From positions 1 through 64,000 of the forward strand of contig NZ_JAUSWH010000007.1 of assembly GCF_030815125.1 (NCBI RefSeq): DNA of 64,000 bases. Reading direction: 5' to 3'. The notes beneath the pieces were generated by a model. It saw nothing but the letters and a program-made list of their open reading frames with translations, was not told the DNA's origin and ran no database searches. Each line of letters begins with the position of its first letter. Within the stretch, counting starts at the first letter, position 1. The translations under genes and the position numbers were made by a program. This DNA is from Allorhizobium paknamense (GTDB taxonomy: Bacteria; Pseudomonadota; Alphaproteobacteria; Rhizobiales; Rhizobiaceae). Below are positions 34,907-43,138 of this stretch, piece by piece.

Positions 34907-35842
34907 TTATTCGATAAAGGCCTCGACCGTGTGACGTTCGCCGGTGAGGAAGGCGTCGGCCACCAATCGAAGCGGCTGGAAGTCGGCGTCGCTCCGGCGC
35001 GAACGGATAAGTTCGGCAAAGCGGCTGTAGATGCGCGCATATTCCCGATCCGGGCCTTCGACCTGAAGCTCACCATCGATATAAAGTTCCGCGCCGCCCT
35101 TTGCCAGTCTCAGCAGGCCGGAATTCGTCTCGACCACGATATCCCAGGTCTGCGGACCTTCCTGGCGCCAATCGAATTCGGCGTTGATCGGCGCGCCTTC
35201 GGCGCTCTTCATCTTCAGGCTGGCGGCAATCGGCTGCTGGCGGTTTTCCGGGAAGGCGAGCGAGGCCTTTTCCACGATGGTCTGGCCGGGAATGATGGCG
35301 GTGAGAATGGAAAGCGCATTGATGCCAGGATCGAAAACGCCGAAACCACCGGCTTCCCAGATCCAGGCCTGACCCGGATGCCAGCGGCGCACATCTTCCT
35401 TCCAGGTGATTTCCACCTTGCGGATCGTCTTGCCGTCCAGCCATTGCCGCGCCGGTTCGACACCATTGGCAAAACGCGAATGCCAGGTGGCGAACAGCAC
35501 CACGCCCGCCTTTTCCGCCAGTTCGCGCAGTGCTTCCGCCTCGCCGATGGTGGCGGCGGGCGGCTTTTCCATCAGCACGTCAAAGCCGCTGGCAATGGCT
35601 TTTTTGGCCATCTCGAAACGCACATCCGGCGGCGTGCAGAGGGAAATGGCGCGAATATCCCGGCGCTTTTCCAGAAATTCGTCATAGCTTGTGAAGTTGT
35701 CCGCGCCGTCGATCCTGCCGTTGCGGCTGATGGCGACGGTGATGTCGAAATCGGCACCCTCGGCGCAGGAGGGAATGTGCTGGTCGCGGGCGATCTTGCC
35801 AACGCCGGCAAGCGCCAGTGCGATGCGAGAAGGGGTGGTCAT
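34907..35842 (-). CDS. D-galactose / L-arabinose 1-dehydrogenase (Gfo/Idh/MocA family)
   Basis: 311 residues from the ATG at 35842, which has AGGAAAACCT just upstream; an in-frame ATG at 35866 has no ribosome site. It has the N-terminal Rossmann start LALAGVGKIARDQHIP, the family Glu-Lys-Pro in VLMEKPPAA, and the segments WHSRFANGVEPARQWL, WKEDVRRWHPGQAWIWEAGG and FGVFDPGINALS. These closely resemble bacterial L-arabinose/D-galactose 1-dehydrogenases of the oxidative pathways. It would convert the sugar to its lactone with NAD(P). No lactonase gene is seen nearby, so opening is spontaneous or encoded elsewhere. Confidence 0.9.
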   Translation of the reverse strand: MTTPSRIALALAGVGKIARDQHIPSCAEGADFDITVAISRNGRIDGADNFTSYDEFLEKRRDIRAISLCTPPDVRFEMAKKAIASGFDVLMEKPPAATIGEAEALRELAEKAGVVLFATWHSRFANGVEPARQWLDGKTIRKVEITWKEDVRRWHPGQAWIWEAGGFGVFDPGINALSILTAIIPGQTIVEKASLAFPENRQQPIAASLKMKSAEGAPINAEFDWRQEGPQTWDIVVETNSGLLRLAKGGAELYIDGELQVEGPDREYARIYSRFAELIRSRRSDADFQPLRLVADAFLTGERHTVEAFIE

Positions 35843-35904
35843 AGGTTTTCCTGACAAACGGCTCATCGAAAAAGGGCGCGCTGTCTGGCGCGCCCCGTTG
35901 GTTG

Positions 35905-35988
35905 TTAGAGCGTTTCATGGAAACGCTCTAACGTTTTTTTTACGCATTTCCGGACGGAAAACCGGTTTCCACTTTTCCTGGAAATGCT
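35905..35988. repeat. intergenic palindromic repeat with terminator-like stem
   Basis: A perfect 12-bp stem, TTAGAGCGTTTC (35905-35916) with GAAACGCTCTAA (35920-35931) and a 3-nt loop, then CG and eight T on the plus strand. The second half holds ACGCATTTCCGGACGG and CCACTTTTCCTGGAAATGC, shared with the 937 and 31640 copies. It separates two minus-strand genes and could limit readthrough from the dehydratase gene into the galactose dehydrogenase gene. Confidence 0.8.
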
Positions 35989-37734
35989 TCAATGCGAATC
36001 CTTGCCCACGGGCGCGCCGCGGCAGCCCTTGAGGAAGTCGAAGTCCGCACCGGTGTCAGCCCCTTCCACATGGTCGTGGAACAGCTTGGCATAGCCGCTG
36101 GCAGGCGCTTCCACCGAAGGCCGCCAGTCGGCCAGACGGTGCTGCAATTCTTCCTCGGAAATATCGAGATGCACCTTGCGGGCATCGACGTCGATTTCGA
36201 TGAAGTCGCCATCGCGGACGATGGCGAGCGGACCGCCGCGCGCCGCTTCCGGCGAGGTATGCAGGAGAACCGTACCATAGGCGGTGCCGGACATGCGGGC
36301 ATCGGAAATGCGCACCATGTCGGTAATGCCCTTGCGCAGCACCTTGGGCGGCAGGCCCATATTGCCCACTTCCGCCATGCCCGGATAACCGCGCGGACCG
36401 CAATTCTTCAGCACCATGACGCAGGTTTCGTCGATGTCGAGCGCCTCGTCATTGATCTTCGCCTTGTAGTCGTCGATGTCTTCAAAGACCACGGCGCGGC
36501 CGCGATGCTTCATCAGATGCGCAGAGGCGGCAGAGGGCTTCAGCACACAGCCCTTCGGTGCCAGATTGCCGCGCAGAACGACGATACCGCCATGCTGGGT
36601 CAGCGCCTTTTCAACCGGCAGGATGACATCCTCGTTCCAGTTGCGGACATCCTTGACCTCATCCCAGATCGTCTCGCCGGAAACGGTGATGGCATCCTTG
36701 TGGAGCTTGCCAGCCTCGCCAAGACGCTTGATCACCACCGGCAGGCCACCCGCATAGAAGAACTCTTCCATCAGATATTTGCCGGAGGGCATGAGGTTGA
36801 CGATCGTGGGAATGTCGCGGCCGAGGCGGTCCCAGTCATCGAGCGATAGATCGATGCCGACACGGCCTGCCATGGCCAGCAGATGCACCACGGCATTGGT
36901 GGAGCCGCCGATGGCGCCGTTGACGCGGATGGCGTTTTCAAACGCTTCTTTAGTCATGATGTCGGAGGGCTTCAGGTCGTCCTTGACCATCTGCACGATG
37001 CGGCGGCCCGAAAGCTGCGCCATGACGCGGCGGCGGCTGTCGACGGCGGGGATTGCGGCATTGCCGGAGAGCGCCATGCCCAGCGCCTCGACCATGGAGG
37101 CCATGGTGGAGGCGGTGCCCATGGTGTTGCAGGTGCCGGTGGAGCGCGACATCGAGGCTTCGGCTTCCAGGAATTCTTCCTGGGTCATCTCGCCGGCCTT
37201 GACGGCCTCGGAGAACTTCCACAGATGCGTGCCGGAACCGACGCGCTCGCCGCGGAAATAGCCGTTCAGCATCGGCCCGCCGGTCACGACGATCGAAGGC
37301 AGGTCGGTGGAGGCGGCGGCCATGACCAGAGACGGCGTGGTCTTGTCGCAACCGACCAGGAGAACTGCGCCATCGATCGGCTGGCCGCGCATGGCTTCCT
37401 CGACAGCAAGGGCTGCAAGGTTGCGATACATCATCGCGGTCGGGCGGAAGGTGTTTTCCGAGGCCGAGAACACCGGGATCTCGACCGGAAAGCCACCGGC
37501 TTCCCAGACGCCCGCCTTCACCTTCTCCGCCAGTTCGCGCAGATGGCCGTTGCAGGGGGTCATGTCCGACCAGGTGTTGAGAATGCCGATGACCGGGCGG
37601 CCATCGAACAGATCATGCGGATAGCCCTGATTCTTCATCCAGCCGCGGTGATAGATGGTATCGCGCGAATTGCCGCCATACCAGGACTGGGAGCGGAGCT
37701 TGCGGGGCCAGGGTTTTGGTGTGAAACCACTCAT
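35989..37734 (-). CDS. L-arabonate / D-galactonate dehydratase (IlvD/Edd family)
   Basis: 581 residues. It is very similar by eye to the characterised Rhizobium leguminosarum L-arabonate dehydratase (IlvD/EDD family). The three cysteines that bind the [2Fe-2S] cluster are at Cys61 (MTPCNGH), Cys129 (LLVGCDKTTPS) and Cys202 (STGTCNTMG). The C-terminal half has RISDARMSGTAYGTVLLHTSPEAA. It removes water from aldonic acids to give 2-keto-3-deoxy acids. Because the rhizobial enzyme is reported to accept L-arabonate, D-fuconate and D-galactonate, it may serve both the C5 and C6 branches here; no DgoD-type galactonate dehydratase is seen. Cytoplasmic and Mg-dependent by family. Confidence 0.92.
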   Translation of the reverse strand: MSGFTPKPWPRKLRSQSWYGGNSRDTIYHRGWMKNQGYPHDLFDGRPVIGILNTWSDMTPCNGHLRELAEKVKAGVWEAGGFPVEIPVFSASENTFRPTAMMYRNLAALAVEEAMRGQPIDGAVLLVGCDKTTPSLVMAAASTDLPSIVVTGGPMLNGYFRGERVGSGTHLWKFSEAVKAGEMTQEEFLEAEASMSRSTGTCNTMGTASTMASMVEALGMALSGNAAIPAVDSRRRVMAQLSGRRIVQMVKDDLKPSDIMTKEAFENAIRVNGAIGGSTNAVVHLLAMAGRVGIDLSLDDWDRLGRDIPTIVNLMPSGKYLMEEFFYAGGLPVVIKRLGEAGKLHKDAITVSGETIWDEVKDVRNWNEDVILPVEKALTQHGGIVVLRGNLAPKGCVLKPSAASAHLMKHRGRAVVFEDIDDYKAKINDEALDIDETCVMVLKNCGPRGYPGMAEVGNMGLPPKVLRKGITDMVRISDARMSGTAYGTVLLHTSPEAARGGPLAIVRDGDFIEIDVDARKVHLDISEEELQHRLADWRPSVEAPASGYAKLFHDHVEGADTGADFDFLKGCRGAPVGKDSH

Positions 37735-37783
37735 GGCGTTTCTTTCCCATGGTTTGGTGGAGCAGCTTCTGCCGCCCCGTTTT

Positions 37784-38749
37784 TTAAAGCGTCTTGATGG
37801 TGAGGGGCTGTGCAGCCGCGATTTTCAGCGGGTTCTGCAAGGGCAGGCCGAATTCCGGGGCGCTGACTTCGAACACATCGCCTTCCTCGGTCTTGAAACC
37901 ATCGGCGAAGGACAGCGTGGCCGTGCCGAACATGTGTGCGTGCAGATCGCCCGGCTGGCAGAACAGGCCATACTTGAAGTGATGATATTCCAGGTTGGCG
38001 ATGGTGTGCGACATGTTGTTTTCGCCGGACAGGAACGGCTTTTCCCAGACCGTCTTGCCGCCGCGCAGGATTTTCGACGTGCCACCGACATGGGCTGGCA
38101 GGTCGCCGATCAGCATTTCCGGGCCGAAGGAGGCCGGGCGCAGCTTGGAATGGGCAAGATAGAGATAGTTGATCTTTTCCGTCACATGATCGGAAAATTC
38201 ATTGGCCAATGAAAAACCGAGGCGCACCGGATTGCCTGCGGTATCGATAACATAAAAGCCCGCAATTTCCGGTTCCTCGCCGCCATCCAGGGCAAAGGAG
38301 GGCGAAACGAGCGGCTCGCCGGGCGCAATGGCGTTGACGCCGGTGCCCTTGTAGAACCATTCCGGCTGCACGCCGGTTTCGCCGGCCTTGGGCTTGCCGC
38401 CCTCGAGACCCATGCGGAACATCTTCATGCTGTCGCTCATGCCGGCGGTATCGGCATGCATGCTGTCGCGGGCGGAAGCCGAGCCCGTATGGGTGAGGCC
38501 CGTACCGGTCAGGAACATATGGGCCGCGTCGGGATGGCGGATCGGACAATCCAGCTTGCCGGAAGCCGCAAGGGCGTTCAGGTCCACAGTCTCGCCGAGG
38601 CCGCGGGCGGCGACGAGGTCCTTGAGGCTCTGACCGGCTGCAATCGCCGCCAGGGCCAGATCATAGGTGGTGGAAGAGCCCTGAACCAGGCGCGCATCTT
38701 CCCCTTGCCGGCAGATGACCCCGCCAGCCTTGAGCTGTGACAGATACAT
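37784..38749 (-). CDS. gguC: GguC, FAH-family protein (AraD1-like)
   Basis: 321 residues, last gene of the chvE-ggu set. The C-terminal two thirds have the fumarylacetoacetate hydrolase fold: a metal-binding acidic set in GEEPEIAGFYVID and GFSLANEFSDHVTEKINYLYLAHSKLRPASFGPE, described in parts, then a lid region with HTIANLEYHHFKYGLF. GguC was named from the Agrobacterium locus, where its role was not clear. Related proteins are annotated as AraD1, which suggests 2-keto-3-deoxy-L-arabonate dehydration. That would supply the one arabinose-pathway step otherwise missing between the dehydratase immediately upstream and the semialdehyde dehydrogenase. This is inference. It is separated from gguB by 232 bp with hairpins. 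Confidence 0.88.
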   Translation of the reverse strand: MYLSQLKAGGVICRQGEDARLVQGSSTTYDLALAAIAAGQSLKDLVAARGLGETVDLNALAASGKLDCPIRHPDAAHMFLTGTGLTHTGSASARDSMHADTAGMSDSMKMFRMGLEGGKPKAGETGVQPEWFYKGTGVNAIAPGEPLVSPSFALDGGEEPEIAGFYVIDTAGNPVRLGFSLANEFSDHVTEKINYLYLAHSKLRPASFGPEMLIGDLPAHVGGTSKILRGGKTVWEKPFLSGENNMSHTIANLEYHHFKYGLFCQPGDLHAHMFGTATLSFADGFKTEEGDVFEVSAPEFGLPLQNPLKIAAAQPLTIKTL

Positions 38750-38942
38750 GTTTCGTTTCCTTGATCGGGTGCTTTTTCATCCAGAAGCGGAAAAACACCC
38801 TTGCCTGTTTTTCACAGCGCCGGTTTGCGGGCCGCTTCGCCCGGCAATGGCTGCTGGTTTCAGTCTTGCTGCCGCATGTCACGTCAGCCTGGCGGGAGCG
38901 GCGATTGCCTTTGCGGGTTGACCGCCGCTTCCCCTGTCGCAA

Positions 38943-38991
38943 GACGCGCCGCTTGCGCCGCGCGTCGGGATCGGCTGCCGGTCAGGCAGCC
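38943..38991 (-). other. two hairpins at the gguB 3' end
   Basis: GACGCGC (38943-38949) pairs with GCGCGTC (38960-38966), and GGCTGCC (38973-38979) pairs with GGCAGCC (38985-38991). The second stem encloses the gguB stop codon (38982-38984) in its loop. They lie between gguB and gguC with no T run, so they could slow decay or reduce gguC expression. The rest of the 232-bp gap shows nothing clear. Confidence 0.45.
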
Positions 38992-40181
38992 TTGTTCTTG
39001 TTGTAGACGTCGAAGAACACGGCGGCGAGCAGCACCAGACCCTTGACCATCTGCTGATAGTCGATGCCGAGGCCGATGATCGACATGCCGTTGTTCATGA
39101 CGCCCATGATGAAGGCGCCGATGACGGCACCGGTGATCTTGCCGACGCCGCCGGAGGCAGACGCGCCGCCGATGAAACAGGCCGCGATGACGTCCAGTTC
39201 GAAGCCGACGCCAGCCTTCGGCGTTGCCGAGTTGAGGCGGGCCGCGACGATCATACCGGCAAGACCGGCCAGAACACCCATGTTCACGAAGGTCAGGAAG
39301 GTCAGGCGCTCGGTGTTGATGCCCGAGAGCTTGGTGGCCTTTTCATTGCCGCCCATGGCGTAGATGCGGCGGCCAATCGTCGTGCGGCGCGTGACGAAGG
39401 AGTAGAAGATGATCAGCGCCAGCATCACGATCAGCACGTTCGGCATGCCGCGATAGGTGGACAGCAGATAGCCGAGCAGCAGGACCGCACCGGAGACGAT
39501 CAGGTTCTGCACCAGGAAGAAGGAGAAGGGCTCGACATCGATGCCGTGAGCCACATTCACCTGCCGGCGACGCCAGGCGAGCACGAACATGGTCACCGCT
39601 CCCACCACCGTCAGGATGATCGAAGTGGAGTGGATCGAGCCCATGTCGATGATGTCGGGGATGAAACCGGTGCTGATCAGCTGGAAATCGGCAGGGAAGG
39701 GGCCGATGTTCTTGTTGCCGAGCACGATATAGGTGAGACCGCGGAACACCAGCATGCCCGCCAGCGTCACGATGAAAGCCGGAATGCGGTGATAGGCCAC
39801 CCAATAGCCCTGGGCGGCGCCGATCAGGCCACCGACGATCAGGCTGAGGATCAGCGCAGGCAGGAAGCCCATGCCGAGCTGGACCGTGAGCACCGCCGAG
39901 ACGCCGCCGATGAAGCCGACGATCGAGCCGACCGACAGGTCGATATGGCCCGCCACGATGACCAGCAGCATGCCCAGCGCCATGACGACGATGAAGGAGT
40001 TCTGCAGGACCAGGTTGGTCAGGTTGACCGGTTTGAACAGAATGCCGCCCGTATAGATCTGGAAGAAGACCATGATCGCCACGAGCGCGATCAACATGCC
40101 GTATTCGCGGATGTTGGAGCGGATGTAGGATCCGATGGACACCACGTTCTGCTCTTCGGTGGGATGATTGACCGAACTCAT
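38982..40181 (-). CDS. gguB: multiple-monosaccharide ABC importer permease
   Basis: 399 residues from ATG 40181, which shares its A with the gguA stop (TAATG); the longer open frame to 40454 lies inside gguA. The cytoplasmic N-terminal tail is about 30 residues, then ten or more membrane helices. The family segment VMALGMLLVIVAGHIDLSVGSIVGFIGG is present, and the coupling region TRRTTIGRRIYAMGGNEKATKLSGIN with ACFIGGASASGGVGKITGAVIGAFIMG is typical of ribose/galactose/xylose-type permeases. It forms the membrane pore for sugars delivered by ChvE and is driven by GguA. Probably a homodimer, as only one permease gene exists. Confidence 0.95.
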   Translation of the reverse strand: MSSVNHPTEEQNVVSIGSYIRSNIREYGMLIALVAIMVFFQIYTGGILFKPVNLTNLVLQNSFIVVMALGMLLVIVAGHIDLSVGSIVGFIGGVSAVLTVQLGMGFLPALILSLIVGGLIGAAQGYWVAYHRIPAFIVTLAGMLVFRGLTYIVLGNKNIGPFPADFQLISTGFIPDIIDMGSIHSTSIILTVVGAVTMFVLAWRRRQVNVAHGIDVEPFSFFLVQNLIVSGAVLLLGYLLSTYRGMPNVLIVMLALIIFYSFVTRRTTIGRRIYAMGGNEKATKLSGINTERLTFLTFVNMGVLAGLAGMIVAARLNSATPKAGVGFELDVIAACFIGGASASGGVGKITGAVIGAFIMGVMNNGMSIIGLGIDYQQMVKGLVLLAAVFFDVYNKNKAA

Positions 40182-41719
40182 TATTTCTTCTCCCCTGAGC
40201 GCATGATAGCGCGCATGATGCTTTCCTGGCTTGCTTCTTCCTTCGAAAGCTCGGCGACAATGCGCCCCTCGTTCATGACATAGATCCGGTCGCAGGTGCC
40301 GAGCAGTTCCGGCATTTCCGACGAGATCATCAGAACGCCTTTGCCATCGGCGGCAAGCTGGTTGATGATGCTGTAGATTTCGTATTTCGCGCCGACATCG
40401 ATGCCGCGCGTCGGTTCGTCGAGAATCAGCACTTCCGGATCGGAGAAGAGCCATTTCGACAGCACGACCTTCTGCTGGTTGCCACCCGAAAGATTGACGG
40501 CTTCCTGATAGATGCCATGGGAGCGGATGCGCAGGCGCGAACGGTAATCGGTCGCGACCTTGGCTTCCTTGATGTCATCGATCACCGCACCGTTTGACAC
40601 GCCCTGAAGATTGGCGAGCGAGGTGTTGTGCAGGATGTTGTCGGCAAGGATCAGGCCGAGATGCTTGCGGTCTTCCGTCACATAGGCGAGGCCGGCATCG
40701 ATGGCCTTGCGCACCGTGCTGACATCGGCCTTCTTGCCGTCGACATAGGCGTCGCCGCTGATCCGGTGACCATAGGACTTGCCGAAGAGGCTCATGGCGA
40801 ATTCGGTACGGCCCGCACCCATCAGACCTGCAATGCCCACAACTTCGCCCCGGCGCACCGTGACATTGATGTCGTGCAGAACCTGCCGTTCGCGATGCTG
40901 GTGATGAAAGGCGTTCCAGTTCTTTACTTCGAGAACGATGTCGCTGATCGGAACCGAGCGCGGCGGATAGCGGTCTTCGAGATCGCGGCCCACCATGTTG
41001 CGGATGATAACATCCTCGCTGACCTCTTCCTCGTGACAGTTCAAGGTCTTGACGGTCTGGCCGTCGCGCAGCACGGTGATCTGGTCGGCCACCTTGCGCA
41101 CTTCGTTCAGCTTGTGCGTGATGATGATCGATGTGAGGCCCTGGTTTCTGAATTCCATCAGAAGGTTGAGCAGCGCATCGGAATCGGTTTCGTTGAGCGA
41201 GGCGGTCGGCTCGTCGAGAATGAGCAGCTTGACGCTCTTCGACAGCGCCTTGGCGATTTCCGTCAGCTGCTGTTTGCCCACCCCGATATCGGTGACCAGC
41301 GTCGAGGGCGATTCCTTCAAGCCAACCTTGGCGAGGAGTTCCTTCGTGCGCTTGTAGGTCTGTTCCCAGCTGATCACGCCGTTTGCGGCGATTTCATTGC
41401 CGAGGAAGATGTTTTCGGCGATGGACAGCTGCGGCACCAGCGCCAGTTCCTGGTGAATGATGACGATGCCGATTTCCTCACTGTCCTTCAGGACCTTGAA
41501 GTTGCGGACTTCGCCATCGAAGTGGATTTCTCCATCATAGGAGCCTGCCGGATAGACGCCGGACAGCACCTTCATAAGGGTCGACTTGCCGGCCCCGTTT
41601 TCGCCGACCAATGCATGAATTTCACCGCGGCGAACCTTGAGGTTCACGTTCGAGAGCGCTTTCACGCCCGGGAACGTCTTGGTGATGTTCCGCATTTCGA
41701 GAATTGTATCGGTCATCAT
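40181..41719 (-). CDS. gguA: multiple-monosaccharide ABC importer ATPase, two domains
   Basis: 512 residues with tandem ATPase domains as in MglA/XylG. Domain 1 is canonical (GENGAGKST, signature-region [13 protein letters not shown], Walker [12 protein letters not shown]). Domain 2 has the usual degenerate P-loop GLMGAGRTE but a clean signature LSGGNQQKV and Walker [13 protein letters not shown]. It energises import through GguB. The start codon ATG follows an ATGATG pair near 41719 with no strong ribosome site. It is separated from chvE by a strong terminator, so its message depends on readthrough or its own promoter. Confidence 0.95.
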   Translation of the reverse strand: MMTDTILEMRNITKTFPGVKALSNVNLKVRRGEIHALVGENGAGKSTLMKVLSGVYPAGSYDGEIHFDGEVRNFKVLKDSEEIGIVIIHQELALVPQLSIAENIFLGNEIAANGVISWEQTYKRTKELLAKVGLKESPSTLVTDIGVGKQQLTEIAKALSKSVKLLILDEPTASLNETDSDALLNLLMEFRNQGLTSIIITHKLNEVRKVADQITVLRDGQTVKTLNCHEEEVSEDVIIRNMVGRDLEDRYPPRSVPISDIVLEVKNWNAFHHQHRERQVLHDINVTVRRGEVVGIAGLMGAGRTEFAMSLFGKSYGHRISGDAYVDGKKADVSTVRKAIDAGLAYVTEDRKHLGLILADNILHNTSLANLQGVSNGAVIDDIKEAKVATDYRSRLRIRSHGIYQEAVNLSGGNQQKVVLSKWLFSDPEVLILDEPTRGIDVGAKYEIYSIINQLAADGKGVLMISSEMPELLGTCDRIYVMNEGRIVAELSKEEASQESIMRAIMRSGEKK

Positions 41720-41864
41720 GAAAATCCCACGCCACGGCCGCTTGAGCTGGCGGGCGAAACTCGATCAAAGCCGCTCTTTCCTTTTGGAAAGCCGGCGCAT
41801 GGCCGAAGTTACCGTTTCAAGCGCGTCCTCACGAACGGATTATCCGTCCGGGACGCCGTCTTCG

Positions 41865-41897
41865 AAAAAAGCCGGGACAGGTTTCCCGTCCCGGCTT
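41865..41897 (-). terminator. terminator between chvE and gguA
   Basis: A perfect 10-bp stem, AAGCCGGGAC (41869-41878) with GTCCCGGCTT (41888-41897), followed on the minus strand by a run of six T (41865-41870). It is 9 nt after the chvE stop. It should reduce downstream expression so that the binding protein is made in excess over the membrane parts. Confidence 0.85.
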
Positions 41898-41905
41898 CCT
41901 GCCTG

Positions 41906-42970
41906 TTACTTCAGCTGCTCAGCCTTGTAGTAGCCGCTCTTCACGAGAACGTCTTCGACATTGGCCTTGGTCACGGCAACCGGCTTCAGCAGGTAGGACG
42001 GAACCACCTTCACGCCGTTGTCGTAGGTCTTGGTGTCGTTGACTTCCGGCTGCTTGCCTTCCATCAGCGCGTTGACCATGGAAACGGTAACCTTTGCGAG
42101 GTCGCGCGTATCCTTGAAGATGGTGGAGTACTGTTCGCCAGCCAGGATCGACTTGACGGACGGAACTTCAGCATCCTGACCGGAGATGACCGGCAGCGGC
42201 ATGTCCTTGGAGCCATAACCTACGCCCTTGAGCGAGGAGATGATGCCGATGGAGATACCGTCATAGGGAGACAGAACGGCATTGACCTTGGCGTCGGTGT
42301 AGTAAGCCGACAGCAGGTTGTCCATGCGGGCCTGGGCCGTTGCCGGATCCCAACGCAGCGTACCGACCTTGTCCATGCCTTCCTGGCCAGACTTCACGAC
42401 CAGCTTCTTGCTGTCGATGTAAGGCTGGAGAACCGACATGGCGCCGTTGTAGAAGAAGAAGGCGTTGTTGTCGTCCGGCGAGCCGCCGAACAGCTCGATG
42501 TTGAACGGACCCTTGCCGTCCTTGAGACCGAGGCCGTCAACGATGGTGGAAGCCTGCAGAACGCCGACCTGGAAGTTGTCGAAGGTGGCGTAGTAGTCGA
42601 CATTGCCGCTGTCGCGGATCAGGCGGTCATAGGCAATGACCTTGATGCCGGCATCATGCGCCTTCTTCAGAACGTCGGAAAGCGTCGTGCCGTCGATGGC
42701 GGCGATGACGAGAACCTTCACGCCCTTGGTGACCATGTTCTCGATCTGCGAGAGCTGGTTCGGGATATCGTCGTCGGCATACTGCAGGTCAGTGCCGTAA
42801 CCGGCTTCCTTCAGCTGCTTGACGATGTTGTTGCCGTCGTCGATCCACCGTGCGGAGGACTTGGTCGGCATTGCAATACCGACCGTCCCTTTTTCTGCCG
42901 CAAAGGCAGAGGAAGACAGAACGGCTGCGCCCATGGCGATGGACGCAAAAAGACTGACGAGTTTTTTCAC
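41906..42970 (-). CDS. chvE: periplasmic sugar-binding protein ChvE
   Basis: 354 residues, starting at GTG 42970 with GGGAGG about 8 nt upstream. It has a Sec signal peptide ([23 protein letters not shown]) and a mature two-lobed sugar-binding fold. The segments [54 protein letters not shown] and [17 protein letters not shown] match Agrobacterium ChvE closely. ChvE delivers galactose, arabinose, glucose and related sugars to GguAB, and in Agrobacterium also binds the VirA sensor to boost virulence-gene induction. Whether a VirA exists here cannot be seen. It is divergent from gbpR, which is known to control it. Confidence 0.96.
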   Translation of the reverse strand: MKKLVSLFASIAMGAAVLSSSAFAAEKGTVGIAMPTKSSARWIDDGNNIVKQLKEAGYGTDLQYADDDIPNQLSQIENMVTKGVKVLVIAAIDGTTLSDVLKKAHDAGIKVIAYDRLIRDSGNVDYYATFDNFQVGVLQASTIVDGLGLKDGKGPFNIELFGGSPDDNNAFFFYNGAMSVLQPYIDSKKLVVKSGQEGMDKVGTLRWDPATAQARMDNLLSAYYTDAKVNAVLSPYDGISIGIISSLKGVGYGSKDMPLPVISGQDAEVPSVKSILAGEQYSTIFKDTRDLAKVTVSMVNALMEGKQPEVNDTKTYDNGVKVVPSYLLKPVAVTKANVEDVLVKSGYYKAEQLK

Positions 42971-43080
42971 GAGGAACCTCCCTTGGTTTCCGTGCGGCCC
43001 CAGCTCCTTCTGTTCGCCGCGAAGAATCCCGCAGGCCGGAAGCGGCCTGCCTGATCCAATGCCGGACTCTTATATCCCCT

Positions 43081-43134
43081 CATATATCATTCAAATGATT
43101 TATTTGACAAAGCATATGCCAATTTTGGTATATG
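43081..43134 (-). promoter_or_regulatory. chvE promoter and probable GbpR operator
   Basis: On the minus strand TTGTCA (43105-43110) and TATATG (43081-43086) are 18 nt apart and make a plausible promoter for chvE. Just upstream of that -35, at 43113-43134, lies a 22-bp palindrome with outer arms CATATgCCAA and TTGGtATATG (18 of 22 positions symmetric), ending 4 nt before the gbpR start. This is the right place for a LysR-type activator that also represses its own gene. Confidence 0.7.
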
Positions 43135-43138
43135 GCTC

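Noticed and set aside
33443-35854. Open frame of 803 codons on the plus strand across the dehydrogenase genes
   Set aside because: Antisense shadow of two well-recognised enzymes; low-complexity composition and no start signals. The similar frames at 2481-4298, 17815-19788, 27519-29702 and 40628-43054 were rejected for the same reason.
35905-35941. Stem with eight T read as a terminator for a plus-strand gene
   Set aside because: No plus-strand gene ends nearby. The element is better described as a member of the intergenic repeat family.
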